The notes beneath the pieces are model-generated. The model made no database searches. It saw nothing but the letters and a program-made list of their open reading frames with translations, and was not told where the DNA came from. A program made the position numbers and the translations under genes. Below are positions 53,039 through 59,625 of a stretch of 64,000 bases of DNA, piece after piece. The number at the start of each line of letters is the position of its first letter. Within the stretch, counting starts at the first letter, position 1. The DNA comes from Candidatus Anaerostipes avistercoris. GTDB lineage: Bacteria; Bacillota; Clostridia; Lachnospirales; Lachnospiraceae. The DNA is taken from contig DWWD01000032.1 of the NCBI GenBank assembly GCA_019119895.1, positions 1 through 64,000 on the forward strand. Reading direction: 5' to 3'.

Positions 53039-55576
53039 TCACTGTATTGCTGTCTGAAATTCTTCATATGCTTCCTGATTATATGTTTCCAGATCAAATT
53101 CACATTTGGGCACCGTTCCTTCTATAAATGTTTTCAGACCATTGTAGATACTCTCCTCGTCTGTTCCGATCAGCAGCTGGCCATCCGGATACAGGCTGTC
53201 GTTTACCGTAGAGAAATCGGATACGATAATCGGCAGACCGCAGACTCGTGCTTCCAAAAGCACCATGGGCTGTCCTTCATGAATGGACGGCAGAATGAAA
53301 CAGTCGCTCCTCTTCATAAACGCAAAAGGATTTTCTATATTGCCAGTCAGCGTTATATATGAACATAAATCCAGATCCGAAATACACTGCCTGATTTTCT
53401 CATCAAGAGGTCCCGCTCCTATTATAAATAACCTTACTGTTTCATATTTTTCATGCAGCCTGGAAAATGCATGGATCAGGGCAGTGTGATTTTTTTCTAC
53501 GGACATCCTTCCCATTGTCAGAAAATTAATATTCTCCCTCTCCGGGAGTCTTACAATATCCACCCGCCTGGAATCCCATCCCGCCTGGTTTTCATTTTTC
53601 ATCAGATATTCCCGGCTCCTTACTTTGATGATTTCCTGATGTTTCAGATAATATTCGATTCGTTTTTGATTGACTGTATTTTTTGCATATCTGAACTTTC
53701 CGTATGTCTCCCTGACAGATAATTTTTCTCTGTTTACTTTCATTACCTCTTTGCTGCATGAAACCAGGAAATCAAAATAGGGATACATCGATACATTGTA
53801 ATGCAGAGACTCCCAGTTCTTTTTCTTTCCATTTACCTTTTTATTCATATCGGCCAGTATGTCATTATGCAGCCAAATTGATTTTTTCTTTGCCTTTCCC
53901 CTGCTTAAAACAGACGTCAGAATGACATTATATCCCTGAAAGTCGACAATATAATCAAACTGTGCCATTCCCACAATTCTTCTGTATTCTCTCTCATACA
54001 TTTCCCACGGACAAACTCCCTTCCAGACAGGGTGATACAGTCCATGCCGCGCTGTGATCATCCGCCGCTGTTCTTCTTTTAATGTGGACGCCCGGAATCC
54101 GCATAAGACAAGTGTCCTGACATTTTGGTTCAGCCCATTGACTTTTCTGTGCTTTGCTCTGTCCTTCGGATTATCACCCACCAGAGCCGTGACATCCCAG
54201 TCATTATAATCCATCTGCTCTAACAGGCTCATAAAAGAATGGGTAATTCCGTTTTCTGCCAGTCCGCCGCAGGAAATCAGCAGACGCTTTTTCCTGTGCT
54301 GCCCTGTGATTGACCTGCATTTTCGTCTTTTTTCAAAGATACCATCTACAATCCTCTGACAGACATTTCCATCGTCCATGCCGCAAATGTTCTGTTTCAT
54401 CTCCTGATATTTTTCTTTATATTCCTGCTGCACCCATTCTATATGTTTGATATATCCGGCAATATCGCAAATATGACTGCTGTACGGCCCGGGAAGATCT
54501 TCTAATTTGATATCCAGTCCTCTCATTTCTTTGTAATTCTCCAAATCCGGAACATAAAACAGAATCGGCCGGTCCAGGACCATATAGTCCAGAAAAATGC
54601 TGGAATAATCGGAAATCAGTATATCCGTCAGAACCATCAGCTCGTTTGCATCCATCGCGGCAGGAATTAAAAGATTTCGGTATTCTTCCCTGTCTTTTAA
54701 CTGCTGATATACATACTGATGAGGTTTGATCAAAATCTGGTATTCTCTTGTATCAATATTTTCTTCCAGCCTCTCTTTCACATGAATCAGTTCATCTGGG
54801 TTTACCTTCAGCCCGCCTTCCTGGGCTTCTCTCCATGTCGGTGCATATAAAATGATCTTTTTCTCTTTTTCAACGAAAATGCCATACTGTCTCAGTTTCT
54901 CATACAAAGGTTCCTTTTCTCCCCGAATCAGCAGATCATTGCGCGGCTGTCCTTCTTCTATGATCTGTCCGGGAAGAATTCCTTCCAGCTTATAGCTTTT
55001 CAGATACATCTTCGTCATCAGCCTGTTGGCCGATAAAAGATAATCCGCATGCAGAAAATTTCGGATCGTGTTGGCAGAACTGCTGCTTCCGTCCGGCACA
55101 TCATATCCCATACTTTTTAACGGCGTTCCATGCCAGGTGTTCATATAAATCTGTTCTTGCTTTTTTACAAAATAATGCGGAAATGTCGTATTATTGATCA
55201 GATACTTTGCGCTGGCCAGTGCATTTAAATATTCCTGACTTCCAAAAAGCACAAACTGTACCTGCGGATTGTTCTGATACTTCTGCAAAACGGGACCATT
55301 CTTTTCAAAATCATCCAGCACCCAGATATGGGTGAATTTCTGATACTTATCCCTGGACATCAGCTCCAGAAATATCGCATATGGATTATCAATCATCCCT
55401 CTGCCCCAGTAACTTTCATAGAGAATCTTATTTTCATTCACTTTTTGCCTCTTATATGCTTCTGCAAATTTTACGCTGGATTGTCTGGCTTCTGTTTGAT
55501 TGATAAAGACGCGGCTTTCTTTTTTTACAGCTTCCCATTCCTGCCGGATTGTTTTTATTTTTCTTAATGTATTCAT
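53039..55576 (-). CDS. CDP-glycerol glycerophosphotransferase - GT4 fusion protein
   Basis: About 845 residues. Counting from the upstream ATG at 55600, the glycerophosphotransferase module has NTWHGTPLKSMG (154-165), QPRND, YAPTWRE (252-258), IKPHQY and SDYSSIFLDY (330-339). A complete GT4 domain follows from about 438: LISCGGLAENGI, FDYIVDFQGYN, MGRMSVEKNH and the E-x7-E motif EGQPMVLLE. It probably adds a sugar and a glycerol phosphate to the same chain. The start at 55576 has GGATGGAG 8 bp upstream. Upstream lies the ImmA/DUF4411 pair and downstream the degenerate paralogue, 12 bp away. Confidence 0.9.
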   Translation of the reverse strand: MNTLRKIKTIRQEWEAVKKESRVFINQTEARQSSVKFAEAYKRQKVNENKILYESYWGRGMIDNPYAIFLELMSRDKYQKFTHIWVLDDFEKNGPVLQKYQNNPQVQFVLFGSQEYLNALASAKYLINNTTFPHYFVKKQEQIYMNTWHGTPLKSMGYDVPDGSSSSANTIRNFLHADYLLSANRLMTKMYLKSYKLEGILPGQIIEEGQPRNDLLIRGEKEPLYEKLRQYGIFVEKEKKIILYAPTWREAQEGGLKVNPDELIHVKERLEENIDTREYQILIKPHQYVYQQLKDREEYRNLLIPAAMDANELMVLTDILISDYSSIFLDYMVLDRPILFYVPDLENYKEMRGLDIKLEDLPGPYSSHICDIAGYIKHIEWVQQEYKEKYQEMKQNICGMDDGNVCQRIVDGIFEKRRKCRSITGQHRKKRLLISCGGLAENGITHSFMSLLEQMDYNDWDVTALVGDNPKDRAKHRKVNGLNQNVRTLVLCGFRASTLKEEQRRMITARHGLYHPVWKGVCPWEMYEREYRRIVGMAQFDYIVDFQGYNVILTSVLSRGKAKKKSIWLHNDILADMNKKVNGKKKNWESLHYNVSMYPYFDFLVSCSKEVMKVNREKLSVRETYGKFRYAKNTVNQKRIEYYLKHQEIIKVRSREYLMKNENQAGWDSRRVDIVRLPERENINFLTMGRMSVEKNHTALIHAFSRLHEKYETVRLFIIGAGPLDEKIRQCISDLDLCSYITLTGNIENPFAFMKRSDCFILPSIHEGQPMVLLEARVCGLPIIVSDFSTVNDSLYPDGQLLIGTDEESIYNGLKTFIEGTVPKCEFDLETYNQEAYEEFQTAIQ

Positions 55577-55668
55577 ACAACCGTCTCCATCCGTATTCAT
55601 TTTATGGTTTCATTTGCCTATACCTTCATTTTCTTCATTTTTTTGCAAAACTATTCTTATAAAACAAA

Positions 55669-55708
55669 GCTTTTTATTTCATAGGAATGGAATTTCCGAT
55701 GAAATAAA
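55669..55708. repeat. Remnant of the structured repeat (terminal hairpin only)
   Basis: TTTTATTTCAT and ATGAAATAAAA form the outer stem of the terminal hairpin of the 128-bp repeat, with an inner GGAA/TTCC stem. The other two stems of the element are absent. As with the full copies, its A/T-rich arm abuts the U-tract of an intrinsic terminator on the minus strand. Confidence 0.6.
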
Positions 55709-55757
55709 AAAACTGATTTACGGATGTGAGTCTTCCCAACATCCGCAAATCAGTTTT
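55709..55757 (-). terminator. Intrinsic terminator of the ImmA-DUF4411 pair
   Basis: Outer stem AAAACTGATTT/AAATCAGTTTT and inner stem GGATGT/ACATCC, followed on the minus strand by TTTATTTC. It directly follows the DUF4411 stop codon. Confidence 0.85.
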
Positions 55758-55759
55758 TC

Positions 55760-56269
55760 CTACAATTTAAATTGCATTTTTCTCATGAAGGGAAACAACG
55801 ATTCACATTTTACTCCTAAATCCTGCCCAACACTGGGAATCTTAGGTTTGTTACACACAGTAGTTATTTTGCCCGTCGCTGTCTCCAAAGTTATAATCGT
55901 ATATTGATATGCCAAAGCCGCCGCAATCAGCCATGGATCAGCTATTCCCTCCATTGACCACGCTTTTAATGCTCTTTTACTATATAGATTGCTGTTTTTT
56001 AAATAATCTACTACCTCTGTATATCCTTTTATAATATCTTCATCTTTCCGAGAAATTATATGTATGTTTTCTACACTTTCTATCCACTCAGACAATGTAT
56101 CACTGCCTTTTGTAATTTCATCTTTGACTATATCTAAAACTCCAATTTCATCGTATGTTAATTTAGGCGACAACTGTTTCCAAAAACCCGGTGCAAAGTC
56201 AAATGGATAATAACTTTTATACGGTGTTATAAATACATTGGCATCTAATAAAAATTTTTCTTTTGTCAT
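55760..56269 (-). CDS. DUF4411 PIN-like protein, toxin candidate
   Basis: A 169-residue protein of the DUF4411 family with a PIN-like fold. FLLDANVFITPYKSYY (7-22) gives the first acidic residue, VLDIVKDEITKGSD a second acidic cluster, and IADPWLIAAALAYQYTIITLE a later aspartate, the arrangement expected of a metal-dependent RNase. Together with the ImmA/IrrE-like gene 2 bp upstream it forms a widespread pair interpreted as a toxin-antitoxin or stress module. RNase activity has not been shown for this protein and is inferred. The pair has its own promoter and terminator inside the wall-polymer locus. Confidence 0.82.
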   Translation of the reverse strand: MTKEKFLLDANVFITPYKSYYPFDFAPGFWKQLSPKLTYDEIGVLDIVKDEITKGSDTLSEWIESVENIHIISRKDEDIIKGYTEVVDYLKNSNLYSKRALKAWSMEGIADPWLIAAALAYQYTIITLETATGKITTVCNKPKIPSVGQDLGVKCESLFPFMRKMQFKL

Positions 56270-56271
56270 TC

Positions 56272-57441
56272 CTAACCCCCTGTTATCTCTTCGACAAGCC
56301 GCTCAAAGGTTGTTCTATTCGTTCCTGTCATTCGAAAGGCCTCCGTATACTGTGTTCTCCCCTCTCTCGTACTTTGATCTAATGCCAGAATAAACCGGCG
56401 ATCCATCCGGCTCTTCATTGTACTGTAATAATTCCCTCCAGCATTTTTCTCCATCTTCCGATCGTCTCTCCATCTTTGATATTGCTGTTTCATCGTCTTT
56501 GTTAATTCATGATACTTTTCTGCTGATATAAGTCCAAGGTCAGATGCTCTTCGAATTATAACAAATTGACTGCAGTTAAAATATTTTGATAAGATTCCTG
56601 CCCTATCTGTTGTATTTGTCCTGCATTCCTGCCACTTTTTTAAAAAGATTTCTTCTGGAGTCAAAATCTCTGCTGCCACTGCATTACATATAACCTCCGT
56701 CTCCTTTATTCCCTCCTCATACCATGGCTCTTCATTATAAAAACTATTGTTTCCCCTCCAAATATGTGCTGTTTCATGCAGTACAGAAAATAATTTCCCA
56801 TTTTCTGAATCACATCCATTGATAAAAATCAAAGGAGCATATGGATCAATTAAAGTAAATGCCCGAAACTCCTCTACATTCAGTTTTCTTCTGGTCTGAT
56901 TTCCGACAATCCCGCTCATCATGACCAAAATTCCTTTCTCTTCCAATTGACTTCGAATCAGTCCGAAAGCTTCTGATGCCTGACTGTAGTTTTCCATCCA
57001 GTCTTTCTTTAATTTTAAGTCTTCTCTTATATGTCCTGCTATAATATCCGGATCTTTTTCTTTTTGATCACAACCGACAAAAGGCACCGGCTCCTGACCG
57101 CTGTTTTCCTGATACTCTGCCATCCACTCCTGTATATCAGCCATCATATCGATCACATCTCTTAAATTTCTGCTGGGTTCCCGAACTCCACGGCGATCGA
57201 CTGTTCGATATTTCAGAATTTCACACTCTTCTTCCGGAGGTACTTCCAAAAAGAAATATCCAAACGGAATATGTGTTTTTCGACTAACTTCCTGAATTTG
57301 ATGGAATGTAGGAATTTTCTTTCCTGTTTTCCACATTTTTAATCGTTCCAGGACATATGTATCCACATTGTTTTCCAATAACATCTTCGTGCGGACCCAA
57401 TCAAGAACCTGTGGTGTAAGTTTTACTTTTACTCCTGCCAT
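56272..57441 (-). CDS. XRE/ImmA-IrrE family metallopeptidase-regulator
   Basis: About 389 residues. The N-terminal region (about 1-60) resembles a helix-turn-helix of the XRE class, and the central region holds the zinc-peptidase motif VLHETAHIW (about 220-228) followed by a glutamate in NAVAAEILTP as probable third ligand. ImmA/IrrE proteins cleave repressors; when linked to a DUF4411 gene they are thought to act as the antitoxin or regulator. The start at 57441 has AGAGGAAGG 6 bp upstream; two earlier in-frame ATGs have no usable spacing. It precedes the toxin candidate by 2 bp. Confidence 0.85.
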   Translation of the reverse strand: MAGVKVKLTPQVLDWVRTKMLLENNVDTYVLERLKMWKTGKKIPTFHQIQEVSRKTHIPFGYFFLEVPPEEECEILKYRTVDRRGVREPSRNLRDVIDMMADIQEWMAEYQENSGQEPVPFVGCDQKEKDPDIIAGHIREDLKLKKDWMENYSQASEAFGLIRSQLEEKGILVMMSGIVGNQTRRKLNVEEFRAFTLIDPYAPLIFINGCDSENGKLFSVLHETAHIWRGNNSFYNEEPWYEEGIKETEVICNAVAAEILTPEEIFLKKWQECRTNTTDRAGILSKYFNCSQFVIIRRASDLGLISAEKYHELTKTMKQQYQRWRDDRKMEKNAGGNYYSTMKSRMDRRFILALDQSTREGRTQYTEAFRMTGTNRTTFERLVEEITGG

Positions 57442-57515
57442 AGTCATCCTTCCTCTCATCCTTCTTTGTTATGTCAAATGATCGCCTTTCTATTTACTAT
57501 TTTTTCCATATATTT

Positions 57516-57544
57516 ATTATATTTATATTTCAGGAGTTTGTTAA
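57516..57544 (-). promoter_or_regulatory. Promoter of the ImmA-DUF4411 pair
   Basis: TTAACA and TATAAT with a 17-bp spacer on the minus strand, about 75 bp upstream of the ImmA start and just after the stop of the GT4 gene. Confidence 0.7.
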
Positions 57545-57557
57545 CCATTTCTTTACT

Positions 57558-59462
57558 CTAAAGTATACTTCTATTTTCCTTCAGCAGTTTTTCAAATTCC
57601 CGGTACACTTTTTTGTTGTACCGTTCCGGCTTGAACCGATAGCTGCATTCCCTGTTTTGATACACCTGTTTCATCCCCTGGTATATACTCTCCGGATCCT
57701 GCTTCACCACAAGCTGTCCATCCGGCATACAGACGTCTGTCCTTGTCTCAAAATCGGAGATAATAATCGGAAGTCCCAATACTCTTACTTCCAGAATAGA
57801 CATGGGCTGCCCTTCATACAGGGAAGGCAGCACGAAACATCCGCATTCTTTCAGCAGAGCAAATGGATTCGGCAGATTTCCGGTTAAAATCACATCCTGC
57901 TCCAGATGATATTCTCTGACCAAAGTCTCCAATTCTTCCTTCAGCGGCCCGTCTCCCAGGATATACAATTTTGTATCACGATATTCTTCGTGCAGTTTTC
58001 GGAATGCCTCTATCAGGTTTTTCTGATTCTTTTCCGGTGACAGACGTCCCATATTCGCATACACCATACATTCTTTCTCCGGACGCTGAAACTGCCGGTA
58101 TTCTTCGATCTGATCATATGGCACCTCTGCATCTCTCCGCACCCGGTCCGCAGAAAAACTGTTTCTGACATACACAAATTTATCTTTCGTTGCTTCATTG
58201 ACCAGTGACCTTCTGTTGAGATTTCTGACGCTCTGACTGCAGGCCACGATTTTATCATAATACGGATACAGAGAGAAAACAGTTCCCAGGGTACGCTTCA
58301 GGCTGACGCCTGTTTTTGTTTTTCTTTTTGTCTCCCGTCCCAGATCATTATGCTGCCAGATATATTTTCTTCCGTTTTTTACAGCCGCAAAAAGCATTCC
58401 ATAATGAGGACTGTAACCTGTAAACTCAATGAGATGATCGAAATCAGTTCTGCCGAACATTCGATGAAACTCTCTTTCCATATATTGTCTCAGGGCTTCT
58501 CTTTCCACTGCGTCTGCCGGAATTCCCTGTTCCAGTGCTTTTTCATATCGTTCCTGTTCCTGCGGCGTCCCGTTTGGCGCGCCGAATCTTGTGATAACAC
58601 GCACCTTAGGATGAACGGCACATATTTTCTCCCGGTTCGTTCCTTCCCGGTTCAATACCACCAGCAAAGTCACGTCATACTTTTTGTAATTTATGTAATC
58701 CAGAAGACTCAGCAGAGATGAAGTTACACCATTTCCCCTCAAGTCACTTCCATAAACCAGAATTTTTTCTTTTTTTCGGGTTATTTTTCTCTGTATTTTC
58801 TCAAAAAACGATTCCTGCTTCGAGATTCCCTCATGATCAATGATCATATTCAGAATCCGCATTCCATTTCTTTCATCTTCTTTTGGATTTCGCTTGTTAT
58901 CATAGGATTCTTCTGCCTCAGGATACAGAAGAATCCCATTGTAGATTCCTTTCAGTTTAAAAGATTTCTCATAGGTTTCTTTCATCTTATCATCAAATGC
59001 CAGCAGATAATCTGCTGCCAGGAAATTCCGAATGATATTTCTGGCTTCTACATTTCCTTCCGGGGCGTCAAATCCCTCTTTCTCTGATGCCGCTTCGTGC
59101 CACGTATTCAGATAAATCTGACCATTTCTCGGTGTATAAAAAGAAGGAAATGCCAGATTATTGATAAGATACGCTGCCGTTGCCACATGATACAGATATT
59201 CTTCACTCATATACCGAATAAAATGTACATTTCTGTCATTTTTGTACAGTTCCATTATTCTGGTATTCTCTTTCCAATTTTTGATCACCCAGAAATGTTC
59301 ATATTCTGTAAAATCCTTTCTTTTCTTAAATGCCCGGAAAATGCCATAGGGATTGCACAGCATCCCTCTTCCATAATAGGATTCGTATAAAATATGATTT
59401 TTTTCTATTGGATGCTGTGTATAAAATTTCGCATAAACCTGCCGTCGTTCCTGTTCTCTCAT
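57558..59462 (-). CDS. GT4 glycosyltransferase with truncated glycerophosphotransferase module
   Basis: A 634-residue protein. Residues 1-190 align with the first half of the glycerophosphotransferase module of the 853-residue neighbour (HILYESYYGRGMLCNPYGIF, YLINNLAFPSFY), but the catalytic WHG is WHE (121-123, NTWHEAASE) and the second half, with YAPTWR and TDYSS, is missing. The GT4 domain from about 233 is complete: VYGSDLRGNGVTSSLL, FDHLIEFTGYSPHYG, MGRLSPEKNQ and E-x7-E in EGQPMSILE. Glycosyltransferase activity is expected; glycerophosphate transfer is not. A promoter-like repeat array lies upstream. No terminator was seen before the ImmA promoter. Confidence 0.85.
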   Translation of the reverse strand: MREQERRQVYAKFYTQHPIEKNHILYESYYGRGMLCNPYGIFRAFKKRKDFTEYEHFWVIKNWKENTRIMELYKNDRNVHFIRYMSEEYLYHVATAAYLINNLAFPSFYTPRNGQIYLNTWHEAASEKEGFDAPEGNVEARNIIRNFLAADYLLAFDDKMKETYEKSFKLKGIYNGILLYPEAEESYDNKRNPKEDERNGMRILNMIIDHEGISKQESFFEKIQRKITRKKEKILVYGSDLRGNGVTSSLLSLLDYINYKKYDVTLLVVLNREGTNREKICAVHPKVRVITRFGAPNGTPQEQERYEKALEQGIPADAVEREALRQYMEREFHRMFGRTDFDHLIEFTGYSPHYGMLFAAVKNGRKYIWQHNDLGRETKRKTKTGVSLKRTLGTVFSLYPYYDKIVACSQSVRNLNRRSLVNEATKDKFVYVRNSFSADRVRRDAEVPYDQIEEYRQFQRPEKECMVYANMGRLSPEKNQKNLIEAFRKLHEEYRDTKLYILGDGPLKEELETLVREYHLEQDVILTGNLPNPFALLKECGCFVLPSLYEGQPMSILEVRVLGLPIIISDFETRTDVCMPDGQLVVKQDPESIYQGMKQVYQNRECSYRFKPERYNKKVYREFEKLLKENRSIL

Positions 59463-59516
59463 CTTCCCATCCTCCTGTCTTCCTGTTTTAAATTTATGTT
59501 ACGGAATATGGCCGAA

Positions 59517-59560
59517 AATATCAAAAAAGTACAGGTAAAGAATAGGTAAGGCACAGGTAA
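59517..59560 (-). promoter_or_regulatory. Triple 11-bp direct repeat and -10-like element upstream of a GT4 gene
   Basis: TTACCT occurs three times on the minus strand (59533-59538, 59544-59549, 59555-59560), exactly 11 bp apart, with GATATT 10 bp after the last. The hexamer resembles the TTxACA half-site of PhoP-type regulators. The array lies directly after the upstream gene's terminator. Confidence 0.5.
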
Positions 59561-59567
59561 AAAAACA

Positions 59568-59596
59568 CAGGAATCCGGTCAACGATCGAATTCCTG
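59568..59596 (-). terminator. Intrinsic terminator of the YfhO-like gene
   Basis: A 10-bp stem CAGGAATTCG/CGGATTCCTG with one G-U pair and a 9-nt loop, followed on the minus strand by TGTTTTTTT. It lies about 30 bp after the stop. Confidence 0.85.
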
Positions 59597-59625
59597 CTTT
59601 CTGTTTCATGATATTCTTTTGCATT

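Noticed and set aside
59533..59560. The AGGTAA triplet considered as a CRISPR-like or phase-variation repeat
   Set aside because: Only three 6-bp units with unrelated 5-bp spacers in a promoter position; too short for CRISPR and not a uniform tandem repeat.
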